From Phaeoceros laevis (Eukaryota > Anthocerotophyta > Anthocerotopsida > Notothyladales), in NCBI GenBank assembly GCA_049999765.1, contig JBNGIQ010009429.1, positions 464,887 through 528,886 of the forward strand: a DNA stretch of 64,000 nt. Direction: 5' to 3'. Positions 1-10,814 of the stretch are shown here, piece after piece. Made by a program: the position numbers and the translations under genes. Within the stretch, counting starts at the first letter, position 1, and the number at the start of each line of letters is the position of its first letter. The notes below the pieces were generated by a model, which did no database searches, was not told the DNA's origin, and saw only the letters and a program-made list of their open reading frames with translations.

Positions 1-26
1 NNNNNNNNNNNNNNNNNNNNNNNNNN
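1..26. other. Assembly gap (N run)
   Basis: Undetermined bases at the window edge; nothing can be said about their content. Confidence 0.99.
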
Positions 27-862
27 GGGTGTATGCTGTTTTTTGCGGATTAAAAAATAAAAATACATGCCAAATAGGTGAGAAACCTTCCACGGCCCCC
101 AACTAACCATTTTGGTTAGTTGGGCGTTTAAGGGTTAAGCAAGACAAGAGATGGAGATGTCCCCATGGAATAGAAATTATAGAATACCAGTAGAACCGCG
201 CGCGTCTTGGATTCCCTTTTCGCCAGCCACAGTCTGGTCAGGAGGGCGTCAAATCATTAAAATATAGCTCCTCTCGCCTTTGCGCCGCTTGAGCCTATGG
301 CGCGGATGTCGTGCGCGCCCTCCTTCCGGACTGTGCGCCACCTGCGCTTGACTCTCCACCTTGCTTGAGGGTACAGCCTGCTCTCAAGAAGACTTAAAAA
401 ACACACCAAACACTCGTTGCGCCACGCCTCCCTAGCTGCAGAACACCTGCTCGCCACGCCTCCCTAGCTGGAGAACACCTGCTCGCCACTGCTGCCGCGC
501 CTGGCCATCACATAGAAATCATAAAAATGCGAAAAAGGGTTTGGTGAGAGGAGGGATAAGGGTTTATGGGAGTGGTCGAGGGAGGTTTATGGATATTTCC
601 ATTTTCACAGCTAAGGAACATAAAAGTGCAAACCAGTATAAGTGGAGTGTGGGAGAGATTCCCCTCTTTTGCCGGTAGAAAGGAAGAAAATTAATTTACA
701 ATGGTGCTTGGGCCGTTACAAGTCACGGAACCCAAGTTGTGTTAGGCTGCTTGCATGTACCGCTACAGTGGCCACACGAACTTTTGTGAAGGAGCCTCCA
801 AAGAGCAAGGAAGGGGCTTTTGGGTTGCACAGTGATATGGTCTTGGGCTACGAATTTGGGCG
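27..862. other. Intergenic region upstream of the sirtuin gene
   Basis: No convincing gene is visible. An 11-bp stem with a 5-nt loop lies at 98-124. A 32-bp unit is repeated in tandem at 420-451 and 452-483 with one mismatch. The stretch just before 863 probably holds the promoter and 5' UTR of the sirtuin gene. Confidence 0.5.
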
Positions 863-2987
863 ATGAGGAGCTATAATCTTATGATGATGAGCAATTTCGG
901 GCTGCGATTGTTTTGGTTCAGACCTAGAATGATTGATCCCTGGCTTCATGGACGGGCTTGCCTTCTTTGCTCTCTATCTTCAGTATCAAGTGGAGACAGG
1001 GCTCTTAGTGCATCTGCAACAGAAAGGCGACGAAGTGTTACCGAGAGTCAGGCGATGCGAAAGGCGCAGCTCATCCCAGAGGCACCTCCTCCTACCTCAC
1101 AGCAGCTGGAGCTTCTTTACAACTTTCTGGTGGACAGGTACTCTGTCATTGTCAGCGTCTCACGGCCTGTTCGAGCCGTCTTCACCTGGTCTGTTGAGAT
1201 GCTTAATTTTGTCGAATGGGCATGGGAGGATTTGTTGCAGGCAGTTCGTCTTGCACAATTGCACAAGTTGAAGGTTGGTGGTGCTTTTACTCCTTATTTA
1301 TCGTCGATGGTGTGATGGCAGCAAACGCGTGGTGGTTTTGACAGGTGCCGGAGTGAGTACTGAATCTGGAATTCCCGATTATAGGAGGTGGGGTTCTATT
1401 CTCGCTCATTCCCAAGCAGTTTGACCTGGCTCTATATGGTGGGTGAGATGCGTTTTGCAAGCAGCTAAGGTCGTGCTTTGCTCATGTTGGCAGTCCAAAT
1501 GGAGCATACAGCTCTGGGTTTAAGCCTATAACCCACCAAGTGAGCCTCCACCCTTTACCTGCCATGGATTTCGAAGACGAAATTTCTATGTGATGTAGGT
1601 GACTTCGCTTTTCTGTACCCTTGAGTGCCTATGTGCTTTTAAGGATGGCATTGTACACATGATGCTGTCTGCAGGAATTTGTCCGCTCAGCAGATAGCCG
1701 TAGAAGATATTGGGCAAGAAGCTATGCTGGTTGGTGTCGTTTTGCGGCTGCACAACCAGGTGCCACCCATCGAGCTCTTTTTCAGCTAGAGGCAAGGGGC
1801 TTTGTGACGGGTATGATTACCCAAAATGTCGATCGGTGAGTGTTTAGTCATCACGCTGGCAAAGAAGTAGAATGCTGCAGACATTGGTGTTGTTGCCAAC
1901 AAGCTGTCTTGGGACATGTTGACAGGCTTCATCATAAGGCTGGTAGCAATCCGATAGAATTACACGGAACAACGCACCATGTAATCTGCTTAGACTGCGG
2001 AGACAGAACTAGCCGCTTTGACTTCCAAGAAAGGCTGAAAGAGCTCAACATGGAGGTAAAAGACCTGCCTAAGAAAAAGTGTTAAGGTTGGAGAATTCTG
2101 TTGCATTTCTTGCTGCTGCTCACCTTTTTTCCTGTTTGCCACCAGTGGAGCCTGGCCTTGGAGGAGGTATTGACAGGCGAGGCGGGCCTAGGCTCGGATG
2201 CAAGTTTTGGAATGAGGCAACGTCCAGATGGGGATATTGAAATCGGAGATGAGTTCCTCGATAAAGATAAATTCCACATTCCAGCCTGTGAGAACTGTGG
2301 CGGAACTTTAAAGCCTGATGTACGGTTTCTCCACTGTGGGTTAGACCTGCTGCATCTGTTAGCTTCGCTTGGCTGTCCTGGTTGAGTTCACCTTAGCTCG
2401 TCATGCCTGTCGCTGGCTTGTCACTGAGAAGTGCAGATTGTTCAGTCTTGCAGGAGTATCCTTACATTTCACGGTTCTTGAACTGCCTTTAGCCGTGACA
2501 TGCAGGTGGTGCTTTTTGGTGACAATGTTCCTGCAGCACGAGTGCAGATGGCATTATCCACAGTGAAAGGGGCTGATGGGCTGCTAGTTGTTGGGTCCTC
2601 TCTGATGGTTCTATCAGCATTTCGGCTTGCACGGTATGAGCTCATTTTACTTTCATGATGCATGAGACACATCCTCTTGTGCTTGATAGCTTCAGCATAG
2701 ACTGTGCTTGTTCCTGTTGTAGAGCTGCTCACGAAGTCGGAGCTCCCATAGCTGTCGTGACCATCGGACCCACTCGAGCAGATGACTTCGTGTCGTTGAA
2801 AATCGAAGCTCGGTCTGGAGAGGTGACAATGATGAGCAGCATTTTGCTAGGGAATTCGCTTTTGTTGCATCCTGCAAATTACGGTAGGACGTAGGATATA
2901 TCTCAAGACCGTGGACCTATCTTGTCTCTGCAGATTTTGTCCAGGCTCGTGGCAATAGGAAACTTGAGTGTACCCGCCGCACAGTAG
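863..2987 (+). CDS. SRT2: SRT2-type sirtuin (class II, SIRT4-like NAD-dependent deacylase)
   Basis: Nine exons join in frame: 863-1137, 1322-1387, 1494-1539, 1675-1835, 1926-2055, 2146-2319, 2506-2633, 2723-2822 and 2934-2987, giving about 377 aa, the size of plant SRT2. All introns are GT-AG. In order one sees the NAD-binding GAGVSTESGIPDYRSPNGAY, then SSGFKPITHQEF, the QNVDRLHH motif, the catalytic His in ELHGT, two zinc CxxC pairs (CLDC, CENC), LFGDNVP, and a C-terminus ending LSVPAAQ. All catalytic positions look intact. The family removes acyl groups from lysines using NAD, in mitochondria and nucleus. The N-terminus before GAGVS is rich in Arg, Ser and hydrophobics, compatible with a mitochondrial presequence (inference). 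The 863 start is the first ATG in frame; one at about 890 is possible. A decayed second copy lies at 6826-8019. Confidence 0.88.
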
Positions 2988-4154
2988 TTCCAGGTTTGCA
3001 CAGAAGTTCAAAACATTAGTGGCTACATATCTGCTCTGCCGTTCTGCGTAACCTGGTTATGCTACACTGGACGTCATACTGAAGGCCTGTCACTTATCTG
3101 TGCTGCCGAATGATAAGTGGTCAGTTCTGAGCACAGGTCTGGTTGTTTGTGTGCTGCTGCCGGCACATGTGGGTCTCAAGCTGTGTGCCGTGCCAACGGG
3201 AGCAAGTGGCTGATGAGCGCCTCGCATTCTCCGGAGACACAAAGGTTTGTGCAAAAGTCAGGAGGTTGCTGCTGACCTTAGCTGGCTTTGTCTTTGTGGG
3301 CCTTTGAGAGGTACGTGAGGTTATTACTAAGCTAGCTTACTCGGCTGCGGTGTAAGCCGGATGCGGTGTATCTGGTGACAGGGGTGGCGGGCATGGCACT
3401 GCTCGTGCAGTGACAGGTTTTTTTCATCTGTTGTCTCTCAGGCAGGCTAATTTAGGAAGCAACGGAGGGAGCAGTCAAAGGCGGTGGCAGGAAGTGCAAG
3501 CTGTGTGGTACCTTGTGTTCACAGGTGCCTATCCCGGCAGCAACCCTCAACTGATATACAAATGCTGTTTCTCGAGGTTCTTGCAAGTTCCGAGTCGTGT
3601 GAAGCAAGTCCACCTGTTTTAGAGCAAACCATTCATCAGCAAATGCTCCATACATCTGGATCAAGCATTGCAAATGGATCCACCATACATCAACCATACA
3701 TCTGGATCAAGCATTGCAAATGGATCCACCATACATCAACCATATATCAGCAAATGCTCCATACATCTGGATCAACCATTTCCTGCCACGCTTACTTGAT
3801 CGATTGCTCGCAATTTGTGTCGCCCTGAGAAGTTGGGGATCTCCAAATAGGAACCGGACGCTCCATATTCGAAGGACTTCATATCATGTCGGCTCAGAAA
3901 TGGGGGCAGTACCTGTTCGAGGAGCACGGGCTGATACCCTTTGATTTCATCAGGGGCGCTGGACTGCATCCGCTAGACGCGTTTATCAAGGTGGGCACCA
4001 AAGGTTGGATGAGCAACCGCCCCAAGATTGCTAAGCTGGGCAACGTCACGTTGATGAGGAGCGAAGATTTCGCGACTCTTATTTGGATGGGGTGGCTGTA
4101 AGGAGTGAGCATGAAAGATACCTGATACATGTATTGCTCTGCTTTTGGTTGTGA
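2988..4154. other. Region between sirtuin and AKR remnant, partly duplicated
   Basis: Bases about 2988-3310 match the region after the second sirtuin copy (8020-8330), so they belong to the segmental duplication. The rest holds a short tandem repeat (listed separately). An open stretch at 3886-4101 could encode 71 aa but matches nothing I recognise. No gene is supported. Confidence 0.5.
3651..3742. repeat. Tandem duplication, 46-bp unit, two copies
   Basis: The segment starting TACATCTGGATCAAGCATTG is present twice with a 46-bp period (3651-3696, 3697-3742). The flanks carry a further partial copy around AGCAAATGCTCCATACATCTGG at 3639 and 3749. Confidence 0.85.
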
Positions 4155-4468
4155 CAGGTCGAGTTGTATCCTCACTGGAGGCAGGATGAATTGATGCAGT
4201 TCTTTCAGACCAAGGTATGCATGTGTCAGCTCATAAGTACTTTCCTGGCAGCAACTTGGAATTCACGGCTGGCTGCAGTACTCTGGAGAGGTTGAACCTG
4301 AGACGTCCAATGCTGCGGCTGCTTTCTCGAGAGATGTTTGGGCAACGCACCAATGCTTCGGACTTCTGTCCACGGTTGCAGAAATTGCAGACCGCTTGAA
4401 AATGACACCTGCTCAGGTATAGCTTGTGACACCCCCTGATCCACATCATCCCTACCTATCTCGTCTTT
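4155..4468 (+). pseudogene. Aldo-keto reductase exon-2 remnant
   Basis: This stretch aligns base by base with exon 2 and its flanks in the intact AKR at 10211-10520, including the 3' end of intron 1 and the start of intron 2. A missing base just after the QFFQTK-like stretch, and small deletions further on, shift the frame. Homology stops inside intron 2 at about 4468, where coiled-coil debris begins abruptly. Exon 3 is absent, and no exon 1 lies directly upstream; a promoter/start copy is found separately at 6416-6822. It is a dead partial copy from the local duplication. Confidence 0.8.
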
Positions 4469-4810
4469 TTCTGGAGGATGCTTCTCAACAAGCAGAGGAA
4501 CACCAGCGATCTGCAAATCGCATCAAGAGCAAGTGGTTAAGTATTCAGAAAGGCTCTACAACTGGAGAGTCCCAGCTCTGTAGCTTTCCGGCTGAGCGCG
4601 CAGCTTGAAGCAGCTCAAGATGCGCTAGAGAAAGTCGGGACCAGTTTAGAAGCCAACGTTGTGGACCTTGAAAAGAAGTTGAACGAAGCAGCATCAAAAA
4701 CTGCTGAGCATGCGGACAGGGAGGCGGATTTGAAAGCTCATGAGGAAGAAACAGTTGCAAGATCGAAGGCAGCCCAAGATGAAGGACAAAATGCCAGGCC
4801 AGTTCAGAAT

Positions 4811-4856
4811 CAGGAGCAGGAAGAAAATATTCAAGAATATTTTCTTCCTGCTCCTG
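4811..4856. repeat. Perfect 22-bp inverted repeat with 2-nt spacer
   Basis: Bases 4811-4832 (beginning CAGGAGCAGGAAGAAAATAT) are exactly reverse-complemented at 4835-4856, with only AA between. The palindrome sits in coding-like coiled-coil debris and could be a fold-back duplication. Confidence 0.9.
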
Positions 4857-5429
4857 AACGATAGTGCTAGAATTGGAGAAAAGGACACAGGCCTCTGAAA
4901 GCCAAGTATCAGTCTTTGGAAGAACAATTGAAACTGATGAAGGAAAAAGAAAGGAGCTTGAGCACGAGGCCGAGGCCGACGCTGCTAAAGAGTACCAGGA
5001 TAGCCGAAGTGAAAATCAGCGAGTTCAGGGCATCCTTACTTGCAGCTCAAACTGAGGTTGACCAGCCGACCAAAGTATTTTCACCAGAAAGATGAACTTC
5101 ACAAAGAAGGTTTAAAAGAGTTGGGCAACGCAGGAGGCAGGTATCAAACAATTTCAAGAAAATATTGCAAGCCTACAGGCTGATCGGGTCATGCTTGTAG
5201 ATCAACTCCTAATGATATGCATATGTATGCTCCAGCTTACAAAGATCATAACACATGAGACAAGAGATGACTTTAGATCATGGAACCCATTAATTGAGGT
5301 GCCTTTGGTAGAGTGTGTTTTTGGCAAGGAAGCCAACCACATGGGATCTGTTTCCGATTAAGGTGTGTTCTCCTTAAGTACACTGGGTGACTGGGCATTG
5401 AAAGGCTGCGTTTTTAATAAAATTGTCGA

Positions 5430-5610
5430 GCGAGTATGGTAGCCAAAGTGGGAAGTGGGTTTTCGCACTTCACAAAGTGTGAAAGTGGGTTTTCGAAGTT
5501 CACAAAGTGGGAAACTTTGTGAACCCACCTTGTGAGAAGTGGGAAAGAAAGTATACTTTGTGGGAATATCCGCTTTCCCATATTCCCATACTTTCCCACT
5601 TTACAAAGTG
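5430..5610. repeat. Short imperfect repeats of a CACAAAGTGGGAAA-like motif
   Basis: Variants of the words AGTGGG, TTCACAAAGTG and their complements recur many times in both orientations. This gives a locally low-complexity, hairpin-prone patch with no gene-like features. Confidence 0.7.
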
Positions 5611-6015
5611 AGGAAATCATGCTGGTTTTCCATTTTACAATGTGGGTAAACGATTTTACAACAATATAGAGCTAACAAAAGGGAAAAAATAAGATTGCTA
5701 GACTATTCCCACATGGGAATTGTCTAGCAATCCCATGTGATCTAGAGGCTGATATGCTGTCTGCAAAGGACCTGGCTGAATCACTTGGTTGAATCACTTG
5801 AAAACAAACTACGAGATGGATGGCACATGAAGAGCATGTGCTGTGCTTAAACCCTCACTGAGGTAGCTGCTGCTGGAGAGTTCCAATGTTGAAACGGAAG
5901 CAAAATACAGGGAAGCTCCGCAACCACCAAATCTCGTGAAAGTGAGCTACAGGAGTTGAAGGAATTATTTGCACAACTGACTGGAGGATGCTTCTCAACA
6001 AGCAGAGGAACACCA

Positions 6016-6415
6016 CCGATTATGCATCTATAGTGCTTCTTCAATGAATGCTATGTACAATACTTATTTAAACAACGCCTCAAAATTGCCAACTCCTCAA
6101 AGAGTGCTTCCTATGGCTCAGCTGCGTTGTGTTCCCTCTTCACCTTAAGGTACAAAGGAACAAGTTGAAAGCCTGGATTAAGTGAATAAACAAGGTCCTA
6201 GATTCCAAACAAGGTAAGAAATCTATGATGACTGGTTGAGGATTTTGAGGATTCTAACCTGAAGGAAGCTGACGATTGACGTAAAATTCCAGGCGTGGTG
6301 GAAAGCACTTCAATTTCGCACCAAGATTTGGGAGTTGCGCAACGATGATGCAACTCGCTTCCAGGTTAGGCTCCAGATGTGTCAGAAGTGCCTTACTTCT
6401 GCGGATATTGAGTTT
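6016..6415. other. Intergenic debris
   Basis: No gene, RNA or repeat could be supported between the coiled-coil debris and the duplicated AKR promoter. Confidence 0.4.
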
Positions 6416-6822
6416 CAAGCTCGAGAGATAGCCGTCCGCCCCTTGCCCTCCCTGATTTCCGAATGCAGTTCCTCCGGAATCGCGTGTAGGCAGGGGCCTG
6501 CGAGCGACCGGAAAGTGGCCAGGTGGTGTTGTTTTGAGGAATTGCATGCGCAAGGAGCGCTATGGTTGTGCACGAGGTGAGCAGTTGAACAGGAGGAGAC
6601 GTCAATGGTGGAAGCTGGCGGGGTAACCAAGGGACCCTGAGCTGGAAGATGAGACCTGAGGAAGCAGGCCGTTCCAAAATGGTGCGACGCGCGCGGGTGG
6701 AAGTGCTAACCCTATATTCCGCTCTGCGCCATCCTGTATAGCTCATCTGAGAATTGCAGCAGGTTGATTGGGGCACATCGGGAGGGGAATCCATGGGCCA
6801 GAAAGGGAACAATGGATACCCT
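6416..6822 (+). pseudogene. Duplicated AKR promoter and first codons
   Basis: This segment is a diverged copy of 8866-9325, the region upstream of the intact AKR, with small insertions and deletions. It ends with the AKR start codon at 6793 and codons for MGQKGNNGY. Homology then switches without a gap to sirtuin intron-1/exon-2 sequence at about 6823-6826. The result is an AKR promoter joined to a sirtuin body. Confidence 0.85.
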
Positions 6823-6825
6823 TTA

Positions 6826-8019
6826 TGGTTGATGGTATAATGGCAGCAAGCACGTGGTGGTTTTGGCAGGTGCTGGAGTGAGTGAATCTGGAATTCCCAA
6901 TTATAGGAGGTGGGGTTACTGTTCGTTCCCATAAGCAGTTTGACATGGCCATATATGGTGGATGATATGCATTCTGCAAGCAGTTAAGGTCGTGCTTTGC
7001 TCATGTTGGCAGAGTGAGCCTCCACCCTTCACCTGCCTTGGAAGAGAAACTTTCTATGTGATGATGAGTGACTTTGCTTTTTCAGTACGCTTAGATGCTT
7101 ATGTGCTTTTAAGGATGGAATTGTGCATATGATTCTGTCTTCATGAATCTGTCCAGCCAACAACTGTCTCTGGACATTATTGTTGTTGCCAACAAGCTAT
7201 CTCGGGACCTGTTGACAGGCAAAGCTGGCTCGGATGGAAGTTTTGGAACGAGGCAACGTCCAAATGGGGATATTGAAATCGGAGATGAGTTCCTCGGTAA
7301 CAATAAATTCCACATTCCAGCCTGTGAGGATTGTGGTGCGGCTTCAAAGCCTGATGTACGGTGCCTCCATGTGACTTGCTCCCGCTGCATCTGTTACCCC
7401 TGCTTGGCTGGACCTTGTTGAGTTCACCATAGCTCGTCATGCCCGACGCTGGCTTGTCACTGAGAAGTGCAGATTGTTCAGTCTTGGAGGACTGTCCTCC
7501 CATTTCAAGGTTTTTGAACTGGCTTTTCCTGTTGCATGCATATGGTGCTTTTTGGTGACAATGTTCCTGCAGCACGAGTGGAGATGGCATTATCAACAGT
7601 GAAAGGGGCTGATGGGCTGCTAGTTGTTGGGTCCTCTCTGAAGGTTCTATCACCATTTCGGCTTGCACGTTATGCGCTGATTTGCTTTTGTGACGCATGG
7701 GACACACCCTCTTGTACTTGATAGCTGCAGCCCGGCCTGAGCTGGTAACCAATTCGCAGAGCTGCTGACGAAGTCGGAGCCCCCACAGCTGCTGTGAACA
7801 TCGGACCCCCTCGAGCAGATGACTTTGTGTCGGTGAAAATCGGAGCTGGGTCTGGAGAGGTGACAATGATGAGCAGCATTCTGTCAGGGAATCTTGGCTT
7901 TTATTTCATCCTACGACTCACTGGAGGACATATCTCAAGACAGTGGACCTGTCTTGTCTCTGCAGATTTTGTCCAGGCTCTTGACGGTGGGAACCTTGAG
8001 TGTAGCCCCCGCACAGTAG
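6826..8019 (+). pseudogene. SRT2-type sirtuin pseudogene (second copy)
   Basis: Collinear with the intact sirtuin but broken. The NAD motif has lost one codon and carries Asp-to-Asn (GAGVSESGIPNYR). The exon encoding the AYSSGFKPITHQ segment is deleted. The exon with the QNVDR motif and most of the exon with the catalytic HG are also gone. A shortened exon 6 (about 7219-7355), exon 7 (about 7541-7668), exon 8 (about 7758-7860) and an intact last exon (7966-8019, ending VAPAQ) remain. Without the catalytic His and part of the zinc module it cannot be an active deacylase. Its 5' end is fused to an AKR promoter. Confidence 0.87.
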
Positions 8020-8865
8020 TTCCAAGTTTTGCAAAGAAGCCTCTGTTTCAGATCAATAATGGTCTGCACTGCCGGTCTCCGTGGCCTGTTACAAATGGGC
8101 GTCATAGTGAAGGCCTGTTGAGTTATATGTACTGCTGCACGTTAGTGGTCGGAGGTGAGTACAGTTCTGGTTGTTTGTGTGCTGCTGCCGACCTACAGCA
8201 GCGCATGTGGGTTCCATACTGTGTGCCACTTTCTGACGTGCGTGCAGGGGTTGGGCAAGTGCTGATGAGCGTTTGGTCACACGTCGAAGACAAACAACGT
8301 TTTGTACAAAAGTCAGGAGGTAGCGGCTGACGTCGTTATGGGCCACAACAGCTGTAGATGCTGTCATAGAAAATTTGGAAGCACGTTTCTTTTGGAATTT
8401 TTCAATCTTCAGGTGCGCGGCTGGTATATCCTGCTTGGTGCTGGATTTCCAGCAGGCCATGACTGCCAGGCACATTCCGTCGCATGGCCGCATGTGAGGG
8501 CGTGATATGTCCAGAAATGTAAGCGCTCTCTCTTGTCCTTCGAGGTCTGTAGTTGGTCGAATCGTGTCTAGGAACTGTAGTCCGATGCAGATGAACACAT
8601 TGTACTATTCTACTACCTGTACCTACCTGGCGACTTCGGGTTACCAGTAGCAACGATGGTTTTTACCCGCTACGCACCAGCTTGGATGGATGGCTGATAC
8701 CAGCCTGATACGCCACGAAAACACGGTTGCCTGCTGAAATAGAAACGAGAATTGGTGGTCGCGCGTGGCTGTGTTGGGGGGACTGGCACTAGGACGTAAC
8801 ATGTGTGACGAACCTGTTGTTCGGTCAAGTACATGCCATCCAGCAAGACTCGAGCCCCCTCCTTT
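8020..8865. other. Region between sirtuin pseudogene and AKR promoter
   Basis: The first about 310 bp match 2988-3310 and belong to the duplicated unit. No gene is seen in the remainder. Confidence 0.5.
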
Positions 8866-9294
8866 CGAGTTCCAAGCTCCGGTGAGAGCCGTCCGCTCTT
8901 TGCCCTCGCACATTTCCGATTGCAGTTCCTTTGGAATCGCGTGTAGGCAGGGGCCTGCGAGCGATCGGAAGGCGGCCAGGAGGTGTTGGTTTGAGGAATT
9001 GCATGCGCAAGGAGCTCTATGGTTGTGCACGCATCACTGCTGTGTTTGACATGAGGTGAGCAGTTGAACAGGAGGAGACGTCGGTGGTGGGAAGCTGGCG
9101 GGCTGACCAAGGGACCGTGAGCTGGAAGATCAGTCCCGAGGAAGCAGGCCGGTCCAAAATGGTGGGACGCGCGCGGGTGGAAGTGCTAACCCTACATTCC
9201 GCTCTGCGCCATCCTGTATAAGTGAGCTCTGAGGCAGGGAGAATCGCAGCAGGTTGTTTGGGGCCTTGGCAATCCGCAGATCGGGAGGGAATCC
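8866..9294 (+). promoter_or_regulatory. AKR promoter region (duplicated at 6416-6792)
   Basis: Immediately upstream of the AKR start. It is conserved with the displaced copy at 6416, which marks the extent of the duplicated promoter. A TATA-like TGTATAAG lies near 9215, about 80 bp before the start codon. Confidence 0.45.
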
Positions 9295-10814
9295 ATGGGC
9301 CAGAAAGGGAACAATGGATACTTTACCCTCAACACGGGTGGTCGAATTCCAGCTGTGGGGCTTGGGACCTGGGAAGCTGATGGTGTGTCTTGCAAGAAGG
9401 CTGTGGCTACAGCTTTGGACGTGGGGTACAGGCATCTGGATTGCGCACATTTGTATGGCAACGAATTGGAGGTCGGGCAGGCTCTCCGGGAGGCGTTGAG
9501 TGGCCCCAAGCCCAAGCTCCGGCGGCAGGATGTGTTTATCACCTCAAAGCTCTGGTGTACCACCAATGCACCTAAGCGGGTAGAGGCCGCAGTGGAGTTG
9601 TCGTTGAAGAACCTAGGGCTGGCATACCTGGACTTGTATTTGCTTCACTGGCCAGTGATACCAGCTCTGGGGGATGCTACTGACCCTCCCAGTAGGAAAC
9701 CAACCGGAGACTTGCTAATGAAGCCCTCTCGGCGAATCGAGTCCACTTGGCGGGCTATGGAGGGACTCGTCCAGAAGGGTTTGGTTAGAGCTATTGGACT
9801 CAGCAACTTCTCGGTCTCCCAAATTGAAGAAATTCTCAGCTTTGCAACCATTGTGCCTGCTGTCAATCAGGTGAGGACCCATGCTCAACACTTCTGGGAA
9901 TTGTGGCCCTTCCGTTTGCCTGAACCTTGGTGCAGACGAGCAGTTGACTAATTGTGGGGTTTACTGTGGCAAAAACCTCGTAGTGGCTTGTTGGCTGGCT
10001 TCCTTCCTGCTCTTGCATACAATCCTTCAGATGTCGCTATGGCTTGTACGGCAGCATTGGACTCCGAACCTAGAAAGTGGTGGGCTTGTTCATGTGTGCC
10101 GGTTTCGAACAGTGACTCTTCTCGGAGCTTTAAGCAGTGGCTTTAAGCAGTGAGCGTGCCACTCCATGAAAGAAGCCTGATGAAGATTCGGTGCTCTCCT
10201 TTTGGTTGTGACAGGTCGAGTTGCATCCTTACTGGAGGCAGGATGAATTGATACAGTTTTGTCAGTCCAAGGGTATTCATGTGTCAGCTCATACTCCGCT
10301 AGGAATTCCTGGCAGCAACTTGGAATTCACGGCTGGCTACATGTCTGGTGAAGATGAACCTGAAACCTCTAATGCCGCTGCTACCTTCTCGAGATCATGT
10401 TCTGTGCACGCACCCATGCTACGGACCTCTGTGGTCGCGGAGATTGCAGACCGCTTGAAAAAGACACCTGCTCAGGTATAGCTTGTGCCCTGATCCACAT
10501 TTCCATTGTTCCCTCAACATATCTCGTCTTTTTGGTCTTTTGAACATCTGTCCCACGAGGAACCATGACCATTCCTGCTGTGTGCACAGGTTATTTTGCG
10601 CTGGGGGGTACAAAGAGGTACGAGTGTGCTGCCTCGCAGTCTCAGACCTGACCGTATTGCATCCAATTTCGACATTCTCAACTGGTCCTTGTCCGAGGAC
10701 GATTGGAACAAGATCAATACCATGGAACCGCAACTTCGAATGATCGACAGTACCTTTTCTTATCACACTGAAGATGGACCTCTAGAAGCGGTCCCTGAGA
10801 CCGAGGACGTTTGA
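9295..10814 (+). CDS. NADPH-dependent aldo-keto reductase (AKR4C-like)
   Basis: Three exons (9295-9870, 10215-10475, 10590-10814) join in frame to about 353 aa. The (beta/alpha)8 hallmarks are visible: GLGTWEADG, the catalytic Asp and Tyr in [11 protein letters not shown], Lys in TSKLW, His in [29 protein letters not shown] and the nucleotide-site [16 protein letters not shown]. The family reduces aldehydes and ketones with NADPH in the cytosol, often in stress detoxification. Typical AKR4C proteins are about 315 aa. The extra length is a Ser/Glu-rich loop in exon 2 between PGSN and [15 protein letters not shown]. It is the only intact AKR in the duplicated block; remnants of the sister copy are at 4155 and 6416. 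Confidence 0.88.

Larger units (their letters stand above)
4471..6015 (+). pseudogene. Coiled-coil protein gene debris
   Basis: Several short reading frames encode Glu/Lys/Gln-rich heptad-type sequence: around 4600-4860 (LEKKLNEAASKTAEHADREA), 4864-5055 (SLEEQLKLMKEKERSL) and about 5930-6015. They are interrupted by stops and frame changes. The block is flanked by a 35-bp direct repeat (4471-4505 and 5981-6015) that itself encodes LEDASQQAEEH. It resembles fragments of a long plant myosin-like or COP1-interacting-type coiled-coil protein, but I cannot name the source. No intact product is possible. Confidence 0.6.

Noticed and set aside
3886-4101. 71-codon open frame on the plus strand
   Set aside because: No recognisable domain, no splice partners and it lies inside a rearranged block; too weak to call a gene.
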